A program made the position numbers and the translations under genes. A stretch of 64,000 bases of DNA, taken from the NCBI GenBank assembly GCA_017548125.1, contig JAFYNK010000021.1:1-64000 (forward strand). Reading direction: 5' to 3'. This DNA is from Bacteroidales bacterium. Lineage in GTDB: Bacteria; Bacteroidota; Bacteroidia; Bacteroidales; F082. Below are positions 36,435-44,599 of this stretch, piece after piece (the first letter of the stretch is position 1; each line of letters opens with the position of its first letter). Below the pieces are notes generated by a model. The model made no database searches and was not told where the DNA came from. It worked only from the letters and a program-made list of their open reading frames with translations.

Positions 36435-38102
36435 ATGAAAAGAATCTTTATGCTTTTAACATTGTTTTTATTATTTGGAAACAATGTCTTCTCCCAAGAA
36501 TGGGAATGGGTTTTTGATTGCAATCCTGACATTTCCAAATGTTATTATGAAGAAGCTATAGAATTGTCTAACGGCAATATATTAGTGGCTTCTAACAATA
36601 AACATAAAAATAATAAAATGGATGATCAGCCAGGTCCTGCTTATCATTCTGAGCAACCATTGTTGTCTTTGTTTTCGTCAGATGGCACAGAAATATATAG
36701 AAATGAATATGATTATTTCAAACCAGGCCTTTGTCTATACACCGCACCTTATTTATTTGAAAAGAACGGAGAGATGTATTTCCTAACATCATATACTCCG
36801 GATCATGATGTAAATTCAAAAAATTATTTTAAAAAATATGACAATCCTCCTGTTGAAGCAATTATTGGACTTTACAAATTAGACGAGACACTCAATGTCG
36901 TTGAAAGTTATGAACATTCTTATCCGATTGACACTTTTGAACGAAGGAATGATGAGTGGTATCATTATCTCAATGACTGGTGTGGACATATATATATATA
37001 TTCCGCTTTTGAAGATGATGGACATATAACCGGTTCCTACATTAAGAATGAGAGTCGCCGTGATCGAGAATATGATTATACAGATTCGGTCTTCTTCTTC
37101 AAAATGGACTTTGATGGAAACTTTTTATTAAGAAAAGGATATGAAATAGAAACCCTTTGCGGATATGCCAAAAATAGTTGCTATAGGCAGCAGATGATAA
37201 GAAACGATAACGGTTATGTTGTTTATTATAGAGGTTGTTCGACTGATCATCATGGCACTGTGGAATATTATGACAACGAATTTAATTATATAACGACAAG
37301 ATATCTGATAATGCCGGAAGATAATTGGAATGGTTTTATGACCAATAAATTAAGCTCTCATAAAGTAATGCGTAGCAATCACAATACCACCTACGTAGCA
37401 ACAACCCATCTCAATGCAAATGACGACGGTCTTCGTGATATAAGATTATATGAATTTGATGATGATTTGAATAATTCTACAGAAGTATTGCCTGTTCTTA
37501 ACTATATTGAAAGGAGGTCACCTGATCATGATCGTCTTCCATTGAGATCTATTGATATGGCAAAAAATGGGGATATTTATTTTGCATATACATTAAACTG
37601 TGGTTTTTTTGACGATAAAGATTCATGGATAGTCATAGAGAGACTGAATCCTGATTTTGATACCATTTCAACATTTTTTTATGATAAAGTTGGAATATAC
37701 AACAAAGCTATATGTGTAACAACAACAGAAGATGATGGTCTGTTATTTGTTTCATATTCAAAAGATTTAAAAGATTACAGAACATGGTCTGCAGTTTCCA
37801 AATTCCCTGCATCAGCATTTGATCCCGACAACATCGAAGAAGCGCACGCTCATGGTCTTCATCTTGCCGTCGCTTATCCTAACCCTGGTGGCGATGTGAT
37901 GAATATAAGAACTGGGTTGAGAAATGCTGTTTTAAGTGTTTATGATTTACAAGGAAGAAAGATCCATGAGCAGGAAATAATAGATGATGTTACATCAATA
38001 GACGCTTCTAATTGGCAAAGTGGAACTTACGTTTGGAAATTAGGAATGAGGAATGAGGAATTAGGAATGAAGGAAGTGGAGAGCGGAAAGTGGGTTAAAT
38101 AG
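36435..38102 (+). CDS. Exported protein with T9SS type A sorting domain, C terminus merged with a microsatellite
   Basis: Starting at the ATG at 36435 the protein has 555 residues, with a signal peptide (MKRIFMLLTLFLLFGNNVFSQ). The body is made of repeated aromatic/acidic strands (EWEWVF, YFKPGLCLYTAPYLFEKNGE and others) and looks like a beta-propeller or beta-sandwich; no family is recognised. From about residue 475 there is a T9SS type A sorting domain (VAYPNPGGDVMNI, VLSVYDLQGRKI). The usual ending SGTYVWKL is followed by GMRNEELGMKEVESGKWVK, which is encoded by the first part of a GAGGAAT-type repeat that continues downstream. It is presumably secreted to the surface. Confidence 0.75.
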   Translation: MKRIFMLLTLFLLFGNNVFSQEWEWVFDCNPDISKCYYEEAIELSNGNILVASNNKHKNNKMDDQPGPAYHSEQPLLSLFSSDGTEIYRNEYDYFKPGLCLYTAPYLFEKNGEMYFLTSYTPDHDVNSKNYFKKYDNPPVEAIIGLYKLDETLNVVESYEHSYPIDTFERRNDEWYHYLNDWCGHIYIYSAFEDDGHITGSYIKNESRRDREYDYTDSVFFFKMDFDGNFLLRKGYEIETLCGYAKNSCYRQQMIRNDNGYVVYYRGCSTDHHGTVEYYDNEFNYITTRYLIMPEDNWNGFMTNKLSSHKVMRSNHNTTYVATTHLNANDDGLRDIRLYEFDDDLNNSTEVLPVLNYIERRSPDHDRLPLRSIDMAKNGDIYFAYTLNCGFFDDKDSWIVIERLNPDFDTISTFFYDKVGIYNKAICVTTTEDDGLLFVSYSKDLKDYRTWSAVSKFPASAFDPDNIEEAHAHGLHLAVAYPNPGGDVMNIRTGLRNAVLSVYDLQGRKIHEQEIIDDVTSIDASNWQSGTYVWKLGMRNEELGMKEVESGKWVK

Positions 38103-38205
38103 GATCTGAGGAATTGAGGAACTGAGGAATTGAGGAATTGAGGATCTGAGGAACTGAGGAATTGAGGAATTGAGGATCTGAGGAGTTCAGGGTAATAGGG
38201 ATTCA
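38040..38205. repeat. Tandem GAGGAATT-type microsatellite across a gene end
   Basis: Short units of eight bases, mainly GAGGAATT, GAGGAACT and GAGGATCT, are repeated about 20 times. Larger blocks beginning GGATCTGAGG occur at 38102, 38142 and 38174. The array begins inside the C terminus of the T9SS protein gene (from about 38040) and continues past its stop. Confidence 0.85.
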
Positions 38206-38316
38206 GGAGTTCAGGGTTTGAATTTTGGAGTTTTGAAATAGTCCCGTTAGGGACGACAGTTCTTAGGCAGGTATGGAGAGCGAAGCTCGGAATGCCTGCT
38301 ATAAAGACCAGATATT

Positions 38317-38390
38317 AATCAAAGTGCCGAAGGTACGACAGAAGAAAATCATCCACATTTCTGTCGCACCTTCGGCGCTTTGATTTTTTT
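38317..38390 (+). terminator. Long hairpin with T8 tail (terminator/repeat element)
   Basis: The arms 38317-38343 and 38359-38385 pair over 27 positions with only two non-Watson-Crick pairs, and the loop has 15 bases. Eight T residues follow. The left arm contains AGTGCCGAAGGTACGACAGA, a sequence that returns in almost the same form at 40250-40270. It can terminate rightward transcription, but it also looks like a dispersed palindromic repeat. Confidence 0.75.
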
Positions 38391-38478
38391 TGTGTAAACT
38401 TTTGCAGGGGTTCCGCGCTACGCGCTTCACCGCCTGCCTGGGGAGTGACGTTCTTTCTGAACTTTTGGAGTTGAAAAC

Positions 38479-38523
38479 TTCTCGCAAAGTATCGCAAAGT
38501 AATTCTCTGCGTCTTTGCGAGAA
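38479..38523. repeat. Perfect 11-base inverted repeat
   Basis: TTCTCGCAAAG (38479-38489) is matched by CTTTGCGAGAA (38513-38523), forming a hairpin with a 23-base loop. It sits in the repeat-rich gap 38103-38855, which has no gene I can support. Confidence 0.6.
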
Positions 38524-38590
38524 AGGAAAACACTTCGACAGGCTCAGTGACTTGGTTCAAAGCCCACGGTTCAGTGCTAGCAGCCTCACT

Positions 38591-38796
38591 GCGTTAGGGA
38601 TTGGAGCGGCATCCTTTGCGAGCGAAGTGATAACGCAGCGAGCAAAGATATAGCGGAAAGCCCGGCGGCGGAGCTGGAGGCGGAGCCGAAACGCCCAAGA
38701 GAAAGACAACAAGACGCAAAGACGTTAAACGGTTCTTAGTTCAATAGCCCAAAGTTCAAAGGTTTTCCCTCTCGACCTTCTAAAAAAACTTTAGTC
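38591..38796. repeat. Left inverted-repeat arm flanking mpl (REP-like)
   Basis: Positions 38591-38697 are a 107-base GC-rich element beginning GCGTTAGGGATTGGAGCGGC and containing AAAGATATAGCGGAAAGCCC. A reverse-complement copy of the same length lies at 40441-40547; by hand I count about nine differences. Inside it CCTTTGC and GCAAAG can pair. Next to it, 38732-38796 has a weaker inverted match to 40321-40378 (GACTAAAGTTTTTTTAG on one side). There is no coding capacity that I trust here; ORFs across it are shadows. Confidence 0.8.
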
Positions 38797-38855
38797 CTTA
38801 GTCTTTTGTCTTTCGCCATTTTATTATCTTTGCATTACGATAAATTTTTACAGAT

Positions 38856-40211
38856 ATGAAAAAAGTGCATTTTATTGCTATAGGCGGAAGCGCGATGCAT
38901 AACCTCGCTATAGCTTTACATAGAAAAGGTTACGAAGTGACAGGTTCCGACGACGAGATTTTCGAGCCTTCCAAAACTCGATTGAAAAACGAAGGCATAC
39001 TGCCTGAACAGATAGGATGGCATCCTGAAATCCTTGACGAGTCGTACGAGTCGGTCATCCTCGGCATGCACGCTCGCATCGACAACCCGGAGCTGATCCG
39101 CGCTCAGGAACTCGGACTTAAAGTGTATTCATATCCTGAATATCTCTACGAACAAAGCAAGGACAAGACTCGTATCGTGATAGGCGGAAGCCACGGCAAG
39201 ACGACGATAACATCCATGATTCTTCATGTCATGAAACATGCCGGAATAGAAACGGATTTCATGGTGGGAGCGCAGCTTGAGGGCTTCGACGTGATGGTGC
39301 GCCTCAGCGAGTCGGCGAAATATATGGTGATAGAAGGAGACGAATATCTCACATCTCCAATCGACAGAGTGCCTAAGTTCCATAAATATCATCCTCATAT
39401 CGCGGTGATTAGCGGAATAGGATGGGACCACGTCAACGTTTTTCCAACCTTCGATTCATATCTCGAACAGTTTAGAATCTATGTAGATACTATAGAAAAT
39501 GGCGGATGCCTTATCTTCGACAAGAACGATGCTGAAGCGGATAAGATCGCCGCGAAAGCTAATGTCGCTACTTACGGTTACGATATACATCAGTATCAAA
39601 GCGATGGAGAGAATACTTATCTTATTTATGGCGACAAGAAGATTGCGGTTCAGATCTTCGGCGAGCATAATATGAAGAATATCAACGCGGCGTACAATGT
39701 GTGCAAGCAGCTGGGCGTCAGTGATGAGATATTCTATGAGGCGATATCTTCATTCAAAGGTGCCTCGCGTCGTCTTGAACTGATGTTCGAGAATAAGGAA
39801 AAGAACAATTTGGTGTTCCGCGATTTCGCTCATGCTCCGTCAAAAGTCCTTGCGACAGTGAAGGCGTTGCGCGAACAATATTCGGAGAGATTCCTTTTGG
39901 TTGTCTTTGAATTACATACATATAGCAGTCTCAGCGAAGTGTTCATTAATCATTACGAACATTGTCTCGACAACTGCGACAAGGCGGTGGTTTTCTACGA
40001 CCCTCATGCTGTGGCAATCAAGAAGTTGGATATGATGAGCGATGAGAGAATCGTTGAAGGTTTCGCTAGAAAAGACATTCGGGTGGTTCATTCTAAGGAC
40101 GAGTTGATGAGCGTCTTGAATGACGTTAAGAAAGAAAATGTCGCTGCAGGTTTCATGAGTTCCGGCGACTTCAACGGACTGACGAAAGAAGACCTTGTTA
40201 AGGTTTTTTAG
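38856..40211 (+). CDS. mpl: UDP-N-acetylmuramate:L-alanyl-gamma-D-glutamyl-meso-diaminopimelate ligase
   Basis: The 451-residue protein is a Mur ligase of the Mpl type. It starts HFIAIGGSAMHNLAIAL (UDP-binding), has the ATP loop GSHGKTT (111-117), the VIEGDEYLTS metal/ATP region, FDSYLEQF, and the FRDFAHAPSKV motif in the C-terminal domain. Mpl reattaches recovered murein tripeptide to UDP-MurNAc, so this cell recycles meso-DAP peptidoglycan. The gene stands between inverted repeat arms and is visibly richer in GC than its neighbours (for example 37 of 60 bases in 39061-39120, against 22 of 60 in an nrnA stretch, 3001-3060). A -7 element TATCTTTG is at 38825-38832. Confidence 0.93.
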   Translation: MKKVHFIAIGGSAMHNLAIALHRKGYEVTGSDDEIFEPSKTRLKNEGILPEQIGWHPEILDESYESVILGMHARIDNPELIRAQELGLKVYSYPEYLYEQSKDKTRIVIGGSHGKTTITSMILHVMKHAGIETDFMVGAQLEGFDVMVRLSESAKYMVIEGDEYLTSPIDRVPKFHKYHPHIAVISGIGWDHVNVFPTFDSYLEQFRIYVDTIENGGCLIFDKNDAEADKIAAKANVATYGYDIHQYQSDGENTYLIYGDKKIAVQIFGEHNMKNINAAYNVCKQLGVSDEIFYEAISSFKGASRRLELMFENKEKNNLVFRDFAHAPSKVLATVKALREQYSERFLLVVFELHTYSSLSEVFINHYEHCLDNCDKAVVFYDPHAVAIKKLDMMSDERIVEGFARKDIRVVHSKDELMSVLNDVKKENVAAGFMSSGDFNGLTKEDLVKVF

Positions 40212-40241
40212 GAGTTCAGGGTTTGGGGTGAAGGAATAATT

Positions 40242-40308
40242 AATAACAGAGTGCCGTAGGTACGACAGAAAGTATTTATATCTGTTTTGCTTACGGCACT
40301 CTGTTATT
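40242..40308 (+). terminator. Perfect 17-base stem hairpin downstream of mpl
   Basis: AATAACAGAGTGCCGTA (40242-40258) is exactly complementary to TACGGCACTCTGTTATT (40292-40308). The left side continues GGTACGACAGAA, like the hairpin at 38317-38343. It lacks a long T run, so it may be a dispersed palindrome more than a terminator. Confidence 0.6.
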
Positions 40309-40320
40309 ATACCTTCAACA

Positions 40321-40547
40321 GACTAAAGTTTTTTTAGCGAGATTAGAGGAAAAACCTTTGAACTCTGAACTAAGAACCTTAAACTTTAAACCTTAAACCA
40401 GAACTTTAGTCATTAGCCATTTGTCATTAGCCAATTTACTTGGGCGTTCCGGCTCCGCTTCCAGCTCCGCCGTCGGGCTTTCCGCTATATCTTTGCTCAC
40501 TCCGCTATCGCTCCGTTCGCAAAGGATGCCGCTCCAATCCCTAACGC
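40321..40547. repeat. Right inverted-repeat arm flanking mpl (REP-like)
   Basis: Positions 40441-40547 are the reverse complement of the left 107-base element (38591-38697), with about nine differences. 40321-40378 is a partial inverted copy of 38732-38796. The order is symmetric: outer GC-rich element, inner AT-rich element, mpl. The stretch between contains phrases such as CATTAGCCATTTGTCATTAG, a simple repeat. No gene is supported in 40212-40627. Confidence 0.8.
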
Positions 40548-40586
40548 TTTGAGGCGCAGAAGCACCTGCCTCTTAACTAAAAAACC

Positions 40587-40626
40587 TTGTAGTCTTGTAG
40601 TCTTGTAGTCTTGTAGTCTTGTTGAC
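40587..40626. repeat. TTGTAGTC tandem repeat
   Basis: Four perfect copies of TTGTAGTC (40587-40618) and a fifth altered copy (TTGTTGAC, 40619-40626) stop one base before the rho stop codon on the other strand. Confidence 0.9.
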
Positions 40627-40627
40627 T

Positions 40628-42451
40628 TTATTTATCAATCGTTGCTAAGAACTCTTCATTAGAATGTGTCTTTGAAATTCTGTCTTTGAGGAATTCCATT
40701 GCTTCCACTGGTGTCATATCTGCGAAGTGGTTTCTCAAAGCCCAGATTCTTGCCAATGTGCGCTCGTCAACCAACAAGTCGTCACGGCGTGTTCCTGATG
40801 CTACGATATCGATAGCAGGGTAGATGCGTTTGTTTGAAAGACGACGGTCGAGTTGGAGTTCCATATTACCAGTTCCCTTGAATTCTTCGAAGATGACTTC
40901 GTCCATCTTAGAACCTGTGTCGATCAATGCTGTCGCTAAGATTGTGAGTGAACCGCCGTTTTCGATGTTACGTGCTGCACCGAAGAAACGTTTAGGTTTT
41001 TGAAGCGCGTTGGCTTCAACACCGCCAGAGAGAACTTTTCCTGATGCTGGTGACACTGTGTTGAATGCGCGAGCCAAACGTGTGATAGAGTCGAGGAGGA
41101 TAACAACATCGTGACCGCATTCTGTCATACGTTTTGCCTTTTCCAATACGATATTAGCAATCTTAACGTGTTTTTCTGCTGGTTCGTCGAATGTTGAAGA
41201 GATGACTTCTGCGTTAACGCTTCTTGCCATGTCTGTCACTTCTTCAGGACGTTCGTCGATCAATAATATGATAAGGTAAACCTCAGGATGGTTTGCTGCT
41301 ATTGCGTTGGCAACTTCCTTGAGCAACACTGTCTTACCAGTCTTAGGCTGAGCGACGATGAGACCACGTTGACCTTTGCCGATAGGAGCAAAGAGGTCCA
41401 TGATTCTTGTTGAGATGGTACCGCCATTATGACCTGTGAGTTTGAACTTCTCTGTTGGGAAAAGAGGAGTGAGGAAGTCGAATGGGATACGGTCGCGTAC
41501 CTGTTCTGGTGTTAATCCGTTGATTTTATTTACCTTGATGAGTGGGAAATATTTCTCGCCAGACTTAGGAGGACGGATGATGCCTTGGATGCTGTCGCCA
41601 GTCTTGAGTCCGAATAACTTTATCTGTGATTGTGACACATAAACGTCGTCAGGAGAGTTGAGGTAGTTGTAGTCTGATGAACGGAGGAATCCGTATCCGT
41701 CAGGCATTATTTCCAAAACTCCTTCAGCGTTGACTACAGCGTCGAATTCAGAAACGATTTCTTCTTTCTTGTATTTGCTTGCAGTCTCTTCTTGTGTATT
41801 TGTCTGATTATTATCTTGGTTTTGTGCTGTTTCGTAATTTTCAGCTGGTTCCTCAACAGTAGAAGTGTTAATGATTTCTGTTTCTTCAACGACTGTTTCT
41901 TCAACAATCATATCATTATTTTCATTTACATCTTCTTTTGCTGTTTCTTTTATTTTGTTTTCTGTTTCAGACGTTTCACTAGCGCTAGCTTTGCTTTTTT
42001 TCTTAGCATAAGACACGTGTTGCACTTTGTTTTCTTCGTCGTCATTATTTATTGTGGTTTTAACGACATCGGTTCTTTTTCCTATTCTTGGGCGTTTTTC
42101 ACGCTTAGGCTTTGTGTCACCGCTTTCGTTTGTGTCTTGGCTTTCAGCTTTTTGTGCGGATTGCTCTGCTGCATCTTCTTTTTCTTTGTTTTCCATGAAT
42201 TCCTTATCAGGTCTTGAAGTTGCAATTTTACGTCCTCTTTTCTTAGGCTTTTCTACAACAACTGCTTCTGTTGCTGTGTTGTCATCTTTCTCTTTTTTAT
42301 CTTTAATTATATCAGGATGAACCGCTTGTTGGTCGATGATGCAGTAAACTAATTCATTTTTTGGCAAGTTGACGTTGTCAACTCCTAATTGGAGAGCAAT
42401 CTCTTTAAGTTCAACTAACGATTTTTCGTTTAGTTCGTAGATGTCGTACAT
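40628..42451 (-). CDS. rho: Transcription termination factor Rho with large charged insertion
   Basis: The 607-residue protein is much longer than E. coli Rho (about 420). Residues 1-50 form the Rho_N domain. About 60-235 is an insertion, low-complexity and rich in Glu, Lys, Asn and Thr, of the kind found in Bacteroidota Rho. After it come the cold-shock-like RNA-binding domain ([16 protein letters not shown]) and the hexameric ATPase with Walker [23 protein letters not shown] and the Q-loop region [31 protein letters not shown]. It ends transcription and prevents R-loops. The gene has a good promoter at 42566-42596 with a leader of about 110 bases, and a microsatellite touches its stop. Confidence 0.95.
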   Translation of the reverse strand: MYDIYELNEKSLVELKEIALQLGVDNVNLPKNELVYCIIDQQAVHPDIIKDKKEKDDNTATEAVVVEKPKKRGRKIATSRPDKEFMENKEKEDAAEQSAQKAESQDTNESGDTKPKREKRPRIGKRTDVVKTTINNDDEENKVQHVSYAKKKSKASASETSETENKIKETAKEDVNENNDMIVEETVVEETEIINTSTVEEPAENYETAQNQDNNQTNTQEETASKYKKEEIVSEFDAVVNAEGVLEIMPDGYGFLRSSDYNYLNSPDDVYVSQSQIKLFGLKTGDSIQGIIRPPKSGEKYFPLIKVNKINGLTPEQVRDRIPFDFLTPLFPTEKFKLTGHNGGTISTRIMDLFAPIGKGQRGLIVAQPKTGKTVLLKEVANAIAANHPEVYLIILLIDERPEEVTDMARSVNAEVISSTFDEPAEKHVKIANIVLEKAKRMTECGHDVVILLDSITRLARAFNTVSPASGKVLSGGVEANALQKPKRFFGAARNIENGGSLTILATALIDTGSKMDEVIFEEFKGTGNMELQLDRRLSNKRIYPAIDIVASGTRRDDLLVDERTLARIWALRNHFADMTPVEAMEFLKDRISKTHSNEEFLATIDK

Positions 42452-42565
42452 AGAATTTCCCTTTTGATTTGAGTTAAAATGAAGGAACTTTTAATTGAAA
42501 AACGAGATGGAATTATCTCTTTTATATTGAAACAACAACATTTGTTGATTGTTCAAATGACAGTG

Positions 42566-42596
42566 CAAAAATAATCATAATTTCTTGAAAAACCAA
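42566..42596 (-). promoter_or_regulatory. rho promoter
   Basis: On the minus strand TTG (42596-42594) and TATTTTTG (42573-42566) are separated by 20 bases. The resulting leader of roughly 110 bases before the rho ATG is a candidate for Rho autoregulation, but I see no clear motif. Confidence 0.6.
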
Positions 42597-42673
42597 GCTA
42601 TTTAAATATTTTTAAAAAAAATAATTTCATTGAAATCTTATCATTATCTTTGCAAAAAATAAAAAGGTTAATT

Positions 42674-43141
42674 ATGATACAAAGAATTCAAACTATTTTT
42701 CTTTTTCTTGCAACAGTCTTTGCAGGGATTTTGTTTTTTACTCCTGTTTTCTCATTCAATTATGTGGGAGAATTGATGAAGCTTACAATTTATGGCGTTA
42801 AAGGCGCTAATGAACTTCTCTCGTTTTCAGCAGCTTATGCATTGCCATTGCTTCTTATTGCGGTTTTAATTGTAGCGATACCAGCAATTACAATTTTTAT
42901 GTATAAAAAACGTGAGCTTCAATTGAAGTTGTCTTCATTGAACATATTCTTGAATGCGGCATTATGCGGATTGATTTTCTTGTACTACGCTTCTAATGTT
43001 GAAAATAGAATAAATCCTGAGACAGTTCATTATATGTTCGGAACATATATACCTCTTATAAATATGGTGCTGTCAGTTTTGGCGATGAGATGGGTTAAAA
43101 AAGATATTGAACTGTTGAAGTCTGTTGACAGATTGCGTTAA
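42674..43141 (+). CDS. DUF4293 family membrane protein
   Basis: The ATG at 42674 gives 155 residues with four hydrophobic segments, starting MIQRIQTIFLFLATVFAGILFF and ending NMVLSVLAMRWVKKDIELLKSVDRLR. This is the pattern of DUF4293, a small Bacteroidota integral membrane family often found next to rho. The function is unknown. A -7 element TATCTTTG lies at 42645-42652, divergent from the rho promoter. A strong terminator follows. Confidence 0.85.
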   Translation: MIQRIQTIFLFLATVFAGILFFTPVFSFNYVGELMKLTIYGVKGANELLSFSAAYALPLLLIAVLIVAIPAITIFMYKKRELQLKLSSLNIFLNAALCGLIFLYYASNVENRINPETVHYMFGTYIPLINMVLSVLAMRWVKKDIELLKSVDRLR

Positions 43142-43175
43142 AAAAAAATGCTGCGAATTTCGCAGCATTTTTTTT
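43141..43175. terminator. Bidirectional terminator
   Basis: AAAAAAAATGCTGCGAA pairs with TTCGCAGCATTTTTTTT, a perfect palindrome. It lies between the convergent DUF4293 and metallophosphoesterase genes and can serve both. Confidence 0.9.
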
Positions 43176-43668
43176 AATATTTGTCGGCTTCGTATATTTC
43201 GAGATTACTCGCATCTTTGCCGTCTATTTGGAATCTCATCATTGTTGCCTTTTTATGAAATCCTTTCATTCCTGCAGCGCCTGGATTCAGATGAAGCAGG
43301 TTTAGCTTCGGGTCGCGCATCACTTTTAGAATATGAGAATGACCGCTGATGAAAATATCTGGTTTCTCTTCTAACAACAAGGATTTTATTCCTGGCGCGT
43401 ATGCGTTGGGATAACCTCCAATATGTGTCATCACGACTTTCATGTCTTCAACTTTGAATATCTGGAACTGAGGGAAATCGGCTCTTATTTCCCAATCGTC
43501 GATATTTCCAAAGACAGCTCTAAGTTTCTTGAACGCTGCTAGTTCTATAGTGATGTCGTAATCGCCAATATCTCCAGCGTGCCAAATCTCATCGCAATCC
43601 TTGAAAAACTCGTATATTTTAGGATTGAGCCAGCCATGAGTGTCTGATAACAAACCGATTCTTGTCAT
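43174..43668 (-). CDS. YfcE/MJ0936-type metallophosphoesterase
   Basis: With the ATG at 43668 the protein has 164 residues. Metal ligands appear in order: SDTHG, HAGDIGD, VFGNIDD, MTHIG, and GHSHI, followed by NPGA. This is the small YfcE-like calcineurin family, whose members hydrolyse phosphodiesters; the natural substrate is not known. Its ATG overlaps the stop of the upstream DUF3078 gene, so the two are translationally coupled. A poor upstream TTG start is possible. Confidence 0.88.
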   Translation of the reverse strand: MTRIGLLSDTHGWLNPKIYEFFKDCDEIWHAGDIGDYDITIELAAFKKLRAVFGNIDDWEIRADFPQFQIFKVEDMKVVMTHIGGYPNAYAPGIKSLLLEEKPDIFISGHSHILKVMRDPKLNLLHLNPGAAGMKGFHKKATMMRFQIDGKDASNLEIYEADKY

Positions 43669-43670
43669 AA

Positions 43671-44570
43671 TCAAGGGATTCTATATGAGATGCCTACGCT
43701 TAAAACTTCTTTGAATTGCAAGAATGAATCGCCTTCGATAGGCTTGATGTCTTCGTCATAAACGAGACGTGCGGTGACGTTGCAGTTTAACCAGTTGTTG
43801 ACTTTCATAACGATAGCGTTGTCCCAGTCGAAGTCGAAACGGCATCCGTATTCTTTGTCTAATGCATTGAATTCTCTTGTTTGCATATAATCGTAGAAAA
43901 CAACGAGTTTAGATGAGAAAACAACGTTCTTGAAGATTTCGTAGTTGACGTTGGCAATCAACTGAGCACCAAGTTCCATACGTAACATCTTGCCAGGTGT
44001 TACGCCGAATGCTCCAGCTGCTGATAATGTTTCGTCATTTACTATTGTCAATCTTCCTGAAGCAGGGGCGAGGTTCAAAGAGAACCATGATGCTGGTGTG
44101 TACTGAGCACCAAGACCTACAGTCAAATAGGCAGGAGCGAGGAATTTGGAGATCTTGTTTGTGCTGTCTGTCTTGTAATCGAAACCGTCAGCGAATTGTG
44201 TCTGGAAATTGAGGTTTGCTGTGATGTATAATTCGTCTTTGACAACATCGTAGCCGTATAAAGAACTTAAATTGATACGGTCGTCTGTCTTTAATGGTTT
44301 CATGTCAAAATCGAAGTAGCTGTAACCCAAGGCGAAGTCGATGTTGTTGTCCCATTTTGATTTTCCTTTAAGATAGTTGGCGCTGTACTTGAATGTACCA
44401 AGTCCGTTGATGTTGTCCTGACCGCCAGATGTCCAGTTTGAGAAATGGCTTTGTGAGACGTTAAGTCCAACAAAACCGCCATGTGTCCAGTTTTTTTCTT
44501 CAGCATCTTGTGCGAAAATCATTTGTGATGCAAAGATGAACATTGTTAATGTGAGTAATAACTTTTTCAT
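43671..44570 (-). CDS. DUF3078 outer-membrane protein (2)
   Basis: The 299-residue protein has a signal peptide (MKKLLLTLTMFIFASQMIFAQ), then GFVGLNVSQSHFSNWTSGGQDNINGLG and FLAPAYLTVGLGAQYTPASWFSLNLAPASG, typical of DUF3078. Alternating strands and the closing FKEVLSVGISYRIP with an aromatic-poor end fit a small outer-membrane barrel. It shares the core motifs of the protein at 25047-26204 but lacks that protein's long N-terminal linker. The function is unknown. It is coupled with the downstream metallophosphoesterase gene. Confidence 0.85.
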   Translation of the reverse strand: MKKLLLTLTMFIFASQMIFAQDAEEKNWTHGGFVGLNVSQSHFSNWTSGGQDNINGLGTFKYSANYLKGKSKWDNNIDFALGYSYFDFDMKPLKTDDRINLSSLYGYDVVKDELYITANLNFQTQFADGFDYKTDSTNKISKFLAPAYLTVGLGAQYTPASWFSLNLAPASGRLTIVNDETLSAAGAFGVTPGKMLRMELGAQLIANVNYEIFKNVVFSSKLVVFYDYMQTREFNALDKEYGCRFDFDWDNAIVMKVNNWLNCNVTARLVYDEDIKPIEGDSFLQFKEVLSVGISYRIP

Positions 44571-44599
44571 ACAAATAAATTTTAAGTTAATTATTGATT

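Noticed and set aside
38299..38653. Open frames on both strands across the repeat region after the T9SS gene
   Set aside because: They translate hairpins and REP-like DNA, have no start signals or recognisable families, and mirror each other on both strands.
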